From Undibacterium piscinae (GTDB taxonomy: Bacteria > Pseudomonadota > Gammaproteobacteria > Burkholderiales > Burkholderiaceae_D): a DNA stretch of 64,000 nucleotides. The DNA is taken from the NCBI GenBank assembly GCA_003970805.2, contig CP051152.1, forward strand, positions 2,046,001 to 2,110,000. Direction: 5' to 3'. This document shows, piece by piece, positions 8,581 to 18,661 of this stretch (the stretch's first letter is position 1; each line of letters opens with the position of its first letter). The notes beneath the pieces are model-generated. The model was not told the origin of the DNA. It saw nothing but the letters and a program-made list of their open reading frames with translations, and ran no database searches. The position numbers and the translations under genes are program-made.

Positions 8581-11273
8581 ATGACTCAAATCAAGCCTAC
8601 AACCGAAGCAGAAACGCATGAGCAGCACAATGAAGCTTGTTGCGGCGGCGCACCTGCGAAGCCAGTGCCGATTGCCGACAGCGGCAATCCGGCCGGGGAA
8701 GAAAAAAAAAATACCTGGATCCGGTATGTGGCATGAGCGTCAGCAAAAACCCTGAAAAAATGGCGCGCTATCAAGGTAGCACCTATTATTTTTGCAGCCA
8801 TTCCTGCGTCAGCAAATTCAACGAGGAACCGCTCGCCTATGTGAAGGCGAAAAAACTCCTCATGCCGCTGGTCGCTAGTAGCACCACAGCCCCGGCAATC
8901 ATGGCAAGCCCCAGTCCGGCCAAGACCGAAGCGAGTTGCTGCGGCGGCAGTCACGATCATCACGACAGTCATCCCTCCGCAACAGAGGGTTTGAAAGACC
9001 CGGTGTGTGGCATGAATGTCAGCGCAGACAGTCCGCACCACATCGACTATCAAGCTAAGCCTTATTATTTCTGCGCCGCCAGTTGCCTGGAGAAATTTCG
9101 CAAGGATCCTGAGAGTTGGCTAGATCCGGCCAAACGCCCAGCCCCCAAAGCGGCCGCCAAGGATGCCATCTTCACCTGCCCTATGCATCTGGAAATAGAA
9201 CAGGTCGGCCCCGGCACCTGCCCTATCTGCGGCATGGCATTAGAACCGAAAGAAGCCAGCGCCGAAGAGGATACCAGCGAACTCGACGATATGACACGCC
9301 GCTTCAAATACAGCGTGGCACTGAGTTTGCCGCTGCTGCTCATGACCATGGCCGACATGCTGCCAGGCATCAGCATGCACGCCTGGCTGGGAATGACGCT
9401 GTTTAGCTGGCTGCAATTCGCGCTGGCGACGCCGGTAGTTTTGTGGGCCGGTTTGCCATTTTTTGAACGCGCCCTGGCCTCTTTCAAAAGCGGCAATCTG
9501 AATATGTTCAGCCTGATCGGCGTAGGTACCTCAGCGGCCTATCTGTTCAGTCTGGTCGCACTACTGTTTCCCGGCCTGTTGCCGCAAGCCTTCAAGATGG
9601 ATGGTATGGCGCCACTGTATTTTGAAGCGGCCGCCGTCATCATCACCCTGGTGTTACTGGGGCAAGTGCTGGAACTACGGGCCCGCTCACAGACTAATCT
9701 GGCGATCAAAGCGCTATTGGCATTGACCCCGGCCACCGCGATCCGTGTGACCGACAACGGCGATGAAAGCGAAATTGCGCTGGATCAGGTGCAATTGAAA
9801 GACGTATTACGGGTCAAGCCCGGCGCTCATATCCCGGTCGATGGCGTATTGCTGGAAGGCCGCTCCAACGTCGATGAATCGATGATCACAGGCGAGCCAC
9901 TGCCCGTGACAAAACAAGCCGGTGACAAGATCAGCGCCGGCACCGTCAATCAGCAAGGCAGCTTTACCATGCGCGCCGAACGCATAGGCCGCGATACCTT
10001 GCTAGCCAAAATCATCGATTTGGTGAATCAGGCAGGACGTTCGCGCGCACCGATACAAAAACTGGCCGATACGGTATCGGGCTGGTTTGTCCCGGGCGTG
10101 ATCGCCATCGCGGTACTGGCGTTCATCGCCTGGGCGGCGCTAGGCCCGACACCGGCCCTAGCCAATGGCCTGATGGCGGCAGTCTCGGTACTCATCATCG
10201 CCTGCCCCTGTGCACTGGGCCTGGCGACGCCAATCTCGGTCACGGTAGGGATAGGACGCGGCGCCACCGAAGGCGTGTTGATCAAGGATGCCGAGGCACT
10301 GGAAAGGCTGGAGAAAATCGACACGCTGGTCATCGATAAAACCGGCACCCTGACCGAAGGCAAGCCGGTCCTGCAAACTATCGTCGCCGCAGACGGCTAC
10401 CGCGAAAGCGAGCTACTCTCGCTGGCACTGGCAATGGAGAAACTCAGCGAACATCCGGTTGCCAGAGCTATCGTCAGTTACGCTGAGGCGCAGCAAGCCA
10501 CAGCTGCCACTATCAGCGGGTTTAGCTCTATCACCGGCAAGGGCATCAGCGCCAACTGGTCAGGCAAAACCGTACTGATAGGCAACCCTCAGCTGATGTC
10601 GGATCAATCCATAGACATGACAGCGCTCAATCAGCGCGCAAGAGAACTGCAGCAAATGGGCCACACCGTCATGATCATCGCGATCGATGGCAGGGCAGCG
10701 GGTTTGCTTAGCGTGGCAGACAGCATTAAGGCCAGTAGCGTACTGGCGATCAAGGAGTTGCAACAAGCGGGCATACGCATCGTGGTGCTGACCGGCGACA
10801 ACCAGCTTACCGCTGAGGCGGTTGCCAAACAGCTAGGTTTAGACGAAGTACATGCCAATGTACTGCCTGAAGATAAATATCGTTTTATTCAGCAACTGCA
10901 AAAAGAAGGACGTATCGTGGCGATGGCCGGCGATGGCATCAACGACGCACCGGCGCTGGCGCAAGCCGATGTAGGCATTGCCATGGGCACCGGCACCGAT
11001 GTCGCCATGCATAGCGCCCATGTGGTGCTGGTCAAAGGCGATTTGCGTGGCATCGCCAAGGCGCGCTCGTTAAGCAAGCATGCGATGCGCAACATACGGC
11101 AAAACCTGTTCTTCGCGTTTGCCTACAATTTTGTCGGCGTGCCTATCGCAGCAGGTGTGCTGTATCCATGGTTCGGGCTGTTGCTCAGCCCCATGATTGC
11201 CAGTGCCGCCATGAGCCTGTCCTCGGTCTCGGTGATCAGCAATGCCTTGCGCCTCAGACACAGCAAACTATAA
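8581..11273 (+). CDS. Copper-type P1B ATPase, frame broken at an A10 run
   Basis: A heavy-metal-translocating P-type ATPase. The true start is the ATG at 8581 (RBS GGAG, eight bases upstream), giving a Cys-rich leader (EACCGGAP). The frame then closes at 8737 unless it shifts by -1 in the run of ten A at 8702-8711; with that shift the protein has about 897 residues. Domains in order: YHS (DPVCGMSVS), a His/Cys linker ([12 protein letters not shown]), a second YHS (DPVCGMNVS), a metal-binding segment with FTCPMH and CPICGM, then the P-type core. The core shows CPC ([11 protein letters not shown]), [30 protein letters not shown] and the C-terminal [15 protein letters not shown] typical of P1B-1 copper exporters. 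No HMA domain is present. Copper efflux across the inner membrane is the likely role. Confidence 0.85.
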
Positions 11274-11298
11274 AGACGAAATAGCATTTATCCAAAAC

Positions 11299-11358
11299 CG
11301 CCCCAAGCCCGCTGTATCCGCCTTGCCATATTTTGTTGCGGGCGGCGGCGCTGGGGCG
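11299..11358. repeat. GC-rich inverted repeat in the gap before the efflux operon
   Basis: In the 316-base gap 11274-11589 between the ATPase and the RND operon, CGCCCCA (11299-11305) can pair with TGGGGCG (11352-11358), and GCCCGC/GCGGGC can pair inside. There is no T run, so its role as a terminator is uncertain. I see no gene elsewhere in the gap and could not pick a convincing promoter. Confidence 0.4.
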
Positions 11359-11589
11359 AGTCGCGCCGGACCAATTTTGTCCAAATCCTAAAAAACTCAA
11401 AAAACAGGAGCAAATCGACTCAGGCTGAAAATTTATTTTCATTGCAGCAAGCCGGAATTTTCCAATTGGCTATAGTTCATCAAGATGAATCTCTGCTAAC
11501 ATGCTAAAAAGTATCTACTTCTTGATAAGAATCAGCTTACATTCAGGCAACGGGTACTTACCAATTTCACTACCTATGGAGTGTCTGCA

Positions 11590-12816
11590 ATGCCTCTTAC
11601 ATCCTCATTCAATTCCCGCCTCACTTCCTTTAGCCTGATTGTTCTGGCCACATTGACAGGCTGCGGTAAAGCGCCCGAGCCGCAGCAACGTCCTCCGGCA
11701 CCGGTTTCGGTAATTGAATTAGTACCTGGCAATGCCCCGCTGACCAAGGAAATGGTCGGTGAAACCGCAGGCTTCCGTGATGTCGACGTGCGCTCCCGGG
11801 TCAATGGCATCTTCATCAAGAAAACTTACACCGAGGGCCAGATCGTGCAGGCCGGGCAAGTCTTGTTTGAAATCGACCCTGAACCCTACAAGGCTGCGCT
11901 GGATCAGGCCAAGGGCGTATTTTCACAGGAAGTCGCAAAATTGGAAAAAGCGCGTGCCGACCGCGACCGGATTGCCCCGCTATATAAAGAAAACGCAGTC
12001 AGCCGCAAAGACTTTGATGATGCCAATGCCGCCTACAATACGGCAGTGGCCAGCAATAGCACAGCGCAGGCCAGCCTGAAACAGGCCGAGCTCAATCTTG
12101 GCTACACCAAGGTGGTTGCGCCCATTTCCGGCACTACCAGCAAACTGGTGCAATCGGAAGGTAGCTTGATCAGCGCCAGCGGAGATTCGGGAAAACTGAC
12201 CACGATTTCCCAGCTTGATCCGCTCTACGTGAATTTTTCCTATTCCGAACAAGATAAGCAGGAACTCGATGCGGCGGTACGTAGCGACAAAGTTTCGCTG
12301 AACGACCTGAAAAACCTCAGTGCCACGCTGAAACTGTCCGATGGCAGCATCTATGAGCACAAGGGGAAAATCAATTTCTCGGATAACCGGGTTGACCCAA
12401 AAACCGGCACGATACGGGCCCGTGCGATTTTCAGTAACCCAAAAGGTGAGCTGCTACCAGGCCAATTCGTGCGTGTCATGCTCGATATCGGCGTGAGAAA
12501 AAATGCATTGATCGTGCCCGAGCGCGCCGTCATGCAATCGCAGGCGGATCACATTATTTACACGGTAGATAAAGACAACAAAGTCGTGCCTAAACCGGTC
12601 AAGCTGGGCAGCATCATCAATGGCAATGTGATCATAGAATCAGGCGTACAGGCCGGCGAAAAAGTCATCATCGAAGGCCAGATGAAGGCGCCGCCAGGTT
12701 CTACCGTCAATCCTGTCAGCGCCGCTGCCGGCAAGCCTGCGCATGCAGCGGATAGCCCGGCTAGTAGCGCAAGCGCTAATGTCGCCGCTAGTGCAGCATC
12801 TGCCACCACCAAATAA
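11590..12816 (+). CDS. RND efflux periplasmic adaptor lipoprotein (AcrA/MexA type)
   Basis: A 408-residue membrane fusion protein linking an inner-membrane RND pump to an outer-membrane channel. The signal peptide ends in a lipobox (LTGC), so the mature protein is lipid-anchored in the periplasmic face of the inner membrane. Family segments include VRSRVNGIFIKKTYTEGQ and VLFEIDPEPYKAALDQ (lipoyl half and start of the hairpin), followed by a coiled-coil hairpin and LNLGYTKVVAPISG. A GTG nine bases upstream is in frame, but GGAG at 11578-11581 is well placed for the ATG at 11590. It is the first gene of a three-gene operon; the pump follows after 11 bases. No linked regulator is seen. Confidence 0.9.
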   Translation: MPLTSSFNSRLTSFSLIVLATLTGCGKAPEPQQRPPAPVSVIELVPGNAPLTKEMVGETAGFRDVDVRSRVNGIFIKKTYTEGQIVQAGQVLFEIDPEPYKAALDQAKGVFSQEVAKLEKARADRDRIAPLYKENAVSRKDFDDANAAYNTAVASNSTAQASLKQAELNLGYTKVVAPISGTTSKLVQSEGSLISASGDSGKLTTISQLDPLYVNFSYSEQDKQELDAAVRSDKVSLNDLKNLSATLKLSDGSIYEHKGKINFSDNRVDPKTGTIRARAIFSNPKGELLPGQFVRVMLDIGVRKNALIVPERAVMQSQADHIIYTVDKDNKVVPKPVKLGSIINGNVIIESGVQAGEKVIIEGQMKAPPGSTVNPVSAAAGKPAHAADSPASSASANVAASAASATTK

Positions 12817-12827
12817 ACGGAGGCAGC

Positions 12828-15800
12828 ATGTTCTCGAAATTTTTCATAGAGCGGCCTATCTTTGCCAGCGTAATCTCCATCATCATCATGCTGGGCGGTC
12901 TGGCCGCGATCAAATCGCTGCCGATAGAACAATACCCTGGCATCACGCCGCCGGTAGTTTCCGTGGTGGCGTTTTTCCCTGGTGCGACACCAGAGGTGAT
13001 CGCCCAAACCGTAGCGGCGCCCCTGGAGCAACAGATCAACGGTGTCGAAAAAATGATTTATGTCCAGTCTGGTTCCGCCTCCAATGGCCAGATGAATATG
13101 AACGTCTATTTCGCCATCGGTACCGACCCCGATCAGGCCACGATTAACGTCAACAACCGCGTCTCGGCGGCCATGGCGCAGTTACCCGAAGAAGTGAAAC
13201 GCCAGGGCGTGACGGTAAAAAAGAAATCGACCTCCATCCTGAATCTGGTGGCGATAGAATCGCCCAACGGCCGTTACGACACCACCTTCCTGTCTAACTA
13301 TGCGTTGTTGAATATCGTCGATGAACTCAAGCGTATTCCGGGCGTAGGCGACTTGACCATGTTCGGCGGCACCGATTACGCGATGCGTATCTGGCTGCGT
13401 CCTGACCGTTTGGCGCAGCTAAGCCTGACCCCATCAGATGTCATCAGCGCTGTCCGCGAGCAAAATGCCCAGTTCTCGGCCGGTAAAATAGGTGCGCAAC
13501 CTACCAGCGCCCCGATAGATTTCACCTACACCGTCAATGCGCAAGGACGCCTTACCAGTGTGGCGGAATTTGAAAATATCATCGTGCGCTCGACCGCAGA
13601 CGGAGCCAAAACCCGCCTGAAAGACGTAGCGCGGGTAGAGATGGGCGGTAAAGACTACGACCTGAAAGCCAAGCTCAACGGCAAGCCTGCCGTGGCCATA
13701 GGCCTGTACCTGCAGCCGGGCGCCAATGCGATCGGCGTCGCCACTGCGATTACCGCAAAGATGGAGGAATTAAAAACCCGCTTTCCGGACGGCATCGCGT
13801 ATTCGATTCCTTACGACACCACCACCTTTGTCAAAATTTCTATCGAGGAAGTGCTGCACACCCTGCTAGAAGCAATCGTGCTGGTATTTGTCGTCGTGTA
13901 TTTATTTCTGCAAAATTTCCGCGCCACCTTGATTCCCTGCATAGCGGTGCCGATTTCCCTGATCGGCACGTTTGCCGGGATGCTGGCGTTTGGCTTCTCG
14001 ATCAACTTGCTGACCTTGTTTGGTTTGGTATTGGCCATCGGTATCGTGGTCGATGACGCCATCGTGGTTCTGGAGAACGTTGAGCGCATCATGAGCGAAA
14101 CCAAATGCTCACCGAAAGAAGCATCGATCAAGGCGATGGAAGAAGTATCAGGCCCGGTGGTGGCAATTGTATTGGTGCTGTGCGCGGTATTCTTGCCGGT
14201 CGCTTTCATGGGCGGCATGACTGGTGTGATGTATCAGCAGTTCGCCGTCACCATTGCGGTCTCGGTAGTCATTTCCGGCATCGTCGCATTGACGCTGACG
14301 CCAGCCCTGTGCGCGATTTTGCTCAAGAACAGCCATCATCAACCTAACCGCTTTTTTGTCGGTTTCAATCATGCCTTTGACAAAATCACCAATGGCTATG
14401 TCGGTGGCGTGTCTTTCCTGAACCGCCGCGTCGGTATCGCCTTCCTGATTTTTGGCGGTATTTTAGTTGCCATGGTGCTCATGATGAAGCATGTGCCGAG
14501 CACCCTGGTACCGGATGAAGATCAAGGCTATTTACTCAGTGCCGTGATGCTGCCCGATGCCGCTTCACTGAACCGCACCGAAGTCAGCAGTACGCAATTC
14601 GATCAGATGCTGATGGCAAATAAGAATGTCGCCAACGTAGTGAGCTTCACCGGTTTCGACCTGTTGTCGGGCGCCGTGGTCAGCAATGGCGGTATCTCTT
14701 TCGTCACCCTGAAAAACTGGGACGAACGTCACGCTAAGGCCGACAGCTCTTTCGCCCTGGCAAAAACCTTTCAGGGCATGGCGTATATGGGCATGAAAGA
14801 CGGTTTTGCCGCGACCTTCAACCCACCGCCTATCTCCGGCATGTCTGCCACCGGCGGCATCGAAGCCTATCTGCAAAACCGCGGCACGGGCACTACCGCA
14901 AGTTTCGCGGTTGCGGTTAATAACTTCATCGCCGAAGCCAAGAAGCGTCCGGAGTTTGCCAGCGTATCGAGTACCTTCCGCGCCAATGTGCCGCAAATCT
15001 ATGTCGACCTCGACCGTGAAAAAGCCAAGGCATTGGGCGTCAATATCAATCAGGTATTTGATGCGATGTCAGCTACTTTCGGCCAGGTGTACGTCAATGA
15101 TTTCAACCAGTTTGGCCGTACCTACCGGGTGCAACTGCAATCGGAAGCGGACTACCGTGCCCGTCCGGACGACATCCGCAATGTCTATGTGCGCTCGGAC
15201 AAGGGCAATATGATTCCGCTGACCAGTCTGGTCAAAGTCAAGCCTGTATTAGGGCCTGAACTGGTAGAGCGCTTCAACGTGTTCCAGGCCGCCAAAATCA
15301 TGGCAACACCTGCCGCCGGCGTCAGTTCCGGCCAGGCCATCGCGGCGCTGGAAGAGGTGGAAAAGGCTATGGCGAATAATGACTACAAGTTGCAATGGAC
15401 AGGTTCGGCATTTCAGGAGAAGCAATCCGGCAGTGCCGCCGCCACGGCTTTCCTGATGGGTATCGTGATGGTATTCCTGATTCTGGCGGCCCAATATGAA
15501 CGCTGGAGCCTGCCGCTTGCGGTGATTACCGCGGTGCCGTTTGCCCTGTTTGGCGCGCTGCTGTCAGTGTGGCTAACCGGCCTGACGAATAACGTTTACT
15601 TCCAGGTCGGGCTGATCACCTTAGTCGGTCTGGCCGCGAAAAAATGCCATCCTGATCGTCGAATTTGCCGTCATGAAATACGAAGAAGGCGAAACCTTGC
15701 TGGAATCATCCTTGCAGGCGGCACGTCTGCGCTTCCGCCCTATCGTGATGACTTCGCTGGCCTTTATTCTCGGTTGCGTACCTTTGGTGATGTCTAGCGG

Positions 15801-15966
15801 TGCAGGCTCGGGTAGCCGGGCTGCGCTCGGTGTTCCGGTTATCGGCGGTATGCTGGCGGCAACCTTCATCGCGACTTTCTTCATCCCCCTGTTTTTCCGC
15901 CTGATCATGCAAATGAGTGAAAAAAACAAACCCACTAAGGCGGCGCAAGGAGACCATCATGCATAA
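12828..15966 (+). CDS. RND multidrug efflux permease (HAE1/AcrB type), frameshifted near the 3' end
   Basis: An inner-membrane proton-driven drug exporter of about 1045 residues. It starts [18 protein letters not shown], as AcrB and MexB do, and the proton-relay aspartates are in [14 protein letters not shown]. The frame breaks at the six A at 15639-15644: with five A it reads [20 protein letters not shown] and continues to the stop at 15964-15966. As given, translation leaves the frame at residue 938 and ends at 15797, losing the last membrane helices. The following 3' part ([20 protein letters not shown]) is well conserved. The stop overlaps the start of the outer-membrane gene. A sequencing error is the simplest explanation. 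Confidence 0.9.
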
Positions 15967-17380
15967 ACCCATACTGGAAAAATTGCTCACGCTCAGCATT
16001 GCAACGCTATTTACCGGCTGCGCCTTCAATCCCTCCGCCACCATGCCGGTGATGGAACTACCGGTGGCGGGCAGCGCACCGGCGACACCAGTGGCGGCGC
16101 CAGTTGCAGTCCAGAGTAACTGGTGGCAACAGTTCAACGACCCGGTGCTCAATCAACTGATCACCGACGCCCTGAGCAACAACCAGAACCTGGCGCTGGT
16201 GACGGCAAAACTCGATGAGGCACGCGCCGTATTCGGCATCAGCTCTGCGGCGCAATTGCCGCGCATCGATATCGGAGCCAGTGGCAGCAATACGCATGTA
16301 TCTGAAAATCTCGGGCGTAGCGTCAGCAACCCGAACAAGGATTATCAATTGGTCGGGCAAGCCAGCTGGGAACTCGACTTATGGGGACGTGTGCGCAATG
16401 CCAGCAATGCGGCAAAACAAGAGGTGTTTGCGGCTGAATACAACCGTGACGCCGCGCTACTGTCCTTAAATGCCGAAATCGCACAAAACTATTTCAATCT
16501 GCGCGCCCTCGATGCGCAACTGAAGATTGCCGAAGACACCGTCCAGTCACGCCAGGAATCCTACGATTTACAGAAAAAACGCTTTCTCGGCGGCGTCACC
16601 TCGGAACTGGACGTGCGCCAGGCCGAGGTAGAACTGGCCAGTACCCAGGCGACCTTGCCCGACCTCAAGCAATCCATTGCCCAACTGGAAGCGGCGTTGA
16701 GCATACTGACAGGCCAGACGCCACGCGCCTTGATTGAGCAAGGGATAGCGCGCGGCAAGAGCATGCCAGAGTTAACGCTATCGAATCAGATACCGGCCGG
16801 GCTGAATTCAGATTTATTGCTAAGACGCGCTGATATCGCCCAGGCGGAGGCCAATCTGCTGGCGGCACGCGCCCGCATAGAAGCGGCACGGGCTGCGTAT
16901 TTCCCGAAGATTTCGCTGACTGGCTTGCTTGGATTCGAAAGCAATGACATGGCGAAATTGTTTAACACCGGCTCGCATATTGCCTCGTTTGCCGGCAACC
17001 TCAGCATGCCCTTGTTTGACAATGGCATGACGGCGGCGCAAGTCAATCAAGCCAAAGCCAGGGAACGCCAGGCAACAGCGGCCTATCAGCTGGCGGTACA
17101 AAATGCCTTTGCCGAAACCCGCAGCAGCCTGATCAGCAATCAGGTATCGGGCGAAAAAGTCATCAACGAAAAAACCAAGGTAGATGCACTGCAAAGGCAA
17201 TTACGTCTGGCCAATTTGCGTTATGAGAACGGCTACTCCAGCTATCTGGAGGCACTCGATGCGCAACGCAGCTTGTTCAACGCGCAACTAAGCCTGATCA
17301 GTGCGCAACGCAATCAGGTCAATGCCCGCGTCGCGCTGTACAAGTCACTCGGTGGTGGCTGGCAGCGCCCTGCCAACTAA
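15959..17380 (+). CDS. Outer-membrane efflux lipoprotein (NodT/OprM family)
   Basis: A 473-residue TolC-like channel of the NodT family, the third component of the RND pump. The start is the ATG at 15959, preceded by AAGGAGA and overlapping the permease stop; the frame is open 14 codons further upstream, but that part is the permease tail. The lipobox is LFTGC around residue 18. Two repeated OEP halves are seen, with [13 protein letters not shown] in the first and the matching [20 protein letters not shown] in the second. It should form a trimeric outer-membrane and periplasmic tunnel. The stop codon is part of an 11-base tandem repeat. Confidence 0.9.
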   Translation: MHKPILEKLLTLSIATLFTGCAFNPSATMPVMELPVAGSAPATPVAAPVAVQSNWWQQFNDPVLNQLITDALSNNQNLALVTAKLDEARAVFGISSAAQLPRIDIGASGSNTHVSENLGRSVSNPNKDYQLVGQASWELDLWGRVRNASNAAKQEVFAAEYNRDAALLSLNAEIAQNYFNLRALDAQLKIAEDTVQSRQESYDLQKKRFLGGVTSELDVRQAEVELASTQATLPDLKQSIAQLEAALSILTGQTPRALIEQGIARGKSMPELTLSNQIPAGLNSDLLLRRADIAQAEANLLAARARIEAARAAYFPKISLTGLLGFESNDMAKLFNTGSHIASFAGNLSMPLFDNGMTAAQVNQAKARERQATAAYQLAVQNAFAETRSSLISNQVSGEKVINEKTKVDALQRQLRLANLRYENGYSSYLEALDAQRSLFNAQLSLISAQRNQVNARVALYKSLGGGWQRPAN

Positions 17381-17420
17381 GCTACAACTAAACTACAACT
17401 AAACCACAGCTAAATCACCG
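17377..17420 (+). repeat. 11-bp tandem repeat, four copies
   Basis: Four imperfect 11-mers (CTAAGCTACAA, CTAAACTACAA, CTAAACCACAG, CTAAATCACCG). The first contains the stop codon of the outer-membrane channel gene. Confidence 0.7.
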
Positions 17421-17440
17421 CGAACATCTTCACCCAACTG

Positions 17441-17465
17441 CCTCAGTCGGTTCGCCGGACTGAGG
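17441..17465 (+). terminator. UUCG-capped hairpin after the efflux operon
   Basis: CCTCAGTCGG and CCGGACTGAGG form a strong stem closed by a TTCG loop with one bulged G. There is no T run, so termination is possible but unproven; it may instead protect the 3' end of the operon mRNA. Confidence 0.5.
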
Positions 17466-17550
17466 CTATCTGACAACAGCCACAGGCATGAAACAGGTAG
17501 AATGCTGCACTTGGCGACAGCCCAGCCTTTTTCTTACCAGAATACCCTCC

Positions 17551-18483
17551 ATGCCACATTTTTTTTCGCGCTTTGCCTGCCTTCCTGCCGGTGTATTTTT
17601 TTGTTGTGCCACCCTGGTCGCACCAGATCTGGCGATCGCCGCCAAACCTAAACCAGCCAAAGCGCAAAAAAGCCTGACTATCTATGCGGCAGGCGATATT
17701 GCCGACTGCAGAAAACTTCCTCCTGAAGAAAGCATGGCTGCCAAAACCGCCGCCATCATCAACGCCGGCCTGCAGCAAGACAGTAAGGCCATGGTGCTGA
17801 CACTGGGCGATAACACTTACCCGGTAGGCCGCCCGGAAGAATTCAACAATTGCTACGATGCCACCTGGGGCAAGTTCAAGAGCAGCACCCTGCCCTCACC
17901 GGGCAACCATGATTACGGTATGCCGCAGGCCCTAGGTTATTACAATTACTTTGACGAACTAGCCGGCCCGGACCGCCGTGGCTATTACAGCAAGACCGCA
18001 GGCAACTGGCTGATCCTGTCACTCAATAGCAATCGCAACGAATTACCTATGCAAGAACAGTTGAACTGGCTCAGGGAACAACTCGCCACCAGTAAGCGCG
18101 CCTGCATACTGGCTTACTGGCATCATCCCGTGTATAGCTCAGGCGGCCACGGCAATAATGACATCATGCAGGCGGCATGGGAAATGCTGGCCGCCGCCAG
18201 GGCCGATATCGTACTGACTTCGCATGACCATAACTACGAACGCATGGCACCTATCAATGGCAGCGGCGAACGCGATGACAAGGCCGGCATCCGTAGCTTC
18301 GTGGTCGGCACCGGCGGCGCCAGGCTGACCCCGCTGTTTTTCGCCAAGCCCACCACCGAAGTGAGGAATAATACGACCCACGGGGTCTTAAAACTCAAGC
18401 TGCACGCCAATAGTTATGACTGGGAATTTCTGGCCGTAGACGGCAATAGTTTTAGCGATAAAGGCCATGGCGAGTGCCATTAG
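17551..18483 (+). CDS. Secreted metallophosphoesterase (calcineurin-like)
   Basis: A 310-residue exported phosphoesterase. The chosen start is the ATG at 17551; the frame opens 21 codons earlier but that part lacks family features. A signal peptide ends near DLAIAAKPKP. Dimetal motifs are present in order: YAAGDIADC (GDxxD-like), LTLGDNTYP (GDN), SPGNHDYG (GNHD), AYWHHPVYSSGGH and SHDHNYER (GHxH-like with Ser in first position). This arrangement resembles purple acid phosphatase-like bacterial proteins. The substrate is unknown; phosphate release in the periplasm or outside the cell is likely. It stands alone, with no partner gene. Confidence 0.82.
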   Translation: MPHFFSRFACLPAGVFFCCATLVAPDLAIAAKPKPAKAQKSLTIYAAGDIADCRKLPPEESMAAKTAAIINAGLQQDSKAMVLTLGDNTYPVGRPEEFNNCYDATWGKFKSSTLPSPGNHDYGMPQALGYYNYFDELAGPDRRGYYSKTAGNWLILSLNSNRNELPMQEQLNWLREQLATSKRACILAYWHHPVYSSGGHGNNDIMQAAWEMLAAARADIVLTSHDHNYERMAPINGSGERDDKAGIRSFVVGTGGARLTPLFFAKPTTEVRNNTTHGVLKLKLHANSYDWEFLAVDGNSFSDKGHGECH

Positions 18484-18575
18484 CAATAGTCAATCAAGCT
18501 AGCCAGATAGTTACTATACGTATTTGCTTATAACACCTATTTTAAATTCATAACAAAACTTCCGGATAAACTGAC

Positions 18576-18581
18576 TATACT
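18576..18581 (+). promoter_or_regulatory. Likely -10 box of guaC
   Basis: TATACT is a good sigma-70 -10 hexamer; no clear -35 lies at the proper distance. Transcription from here would begin at about 18587, just before the leader hairpins. Confidence 0.4.
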
Positions 18582-18586
18582 TAATG

Positions 18587-18660
18587 ACGGTTCAGAGGTT
18601 TACCCTATCACACCGATAGCAGGGCCTCTGCCGCGTCACACCGACGTTTACCGGAGTTGT
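18587..18660 (+). promoter_or_regulatory. Structured guaC leader, candidate cis-regulatory RNA
   Basis: Two hairpins fill this leader. The first has an outer stem CAGAGG/CCTCTG (18593-18598 with 18625-18630), then CCC/GGG and CTATC/GATAG, with loop ACACC. The second has CGTC/GACG (18634-18637 with 18643-18646) with the same loop ACACC, giving the 9-mer TCACACCGA twice. TTTACC occurs once before the first loop (18599-18604) and once after the second (18647-18652), directly before the GGAG ribosome-binding site at 18653-18656. Placement next to the ribosome-binding site of a purine gene suggests control of translation. I could not assign it to a known riboswitch class from memory. Confidence 0.5.
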
Positions 18661-18661
18661 C

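Noticed and set aside
11254-11442. Minus-strand reading frame after the copper ATPase
   Set aside because: Short, no ribosome-binding site or family features; partly a shadow of the ATPase end. A loose likeness of its WQGGYSG stretch to a shadow frame at 17.5 kb is too weak to call a repeat.
18587-18660. Guanidine-II (mini-ykkC) riboswitch for the guaC leader
   Set aside because: That class also has two hairpins, but its loops carry ACGR; here both loops are ACACC, so the assignment does not hold on sight.
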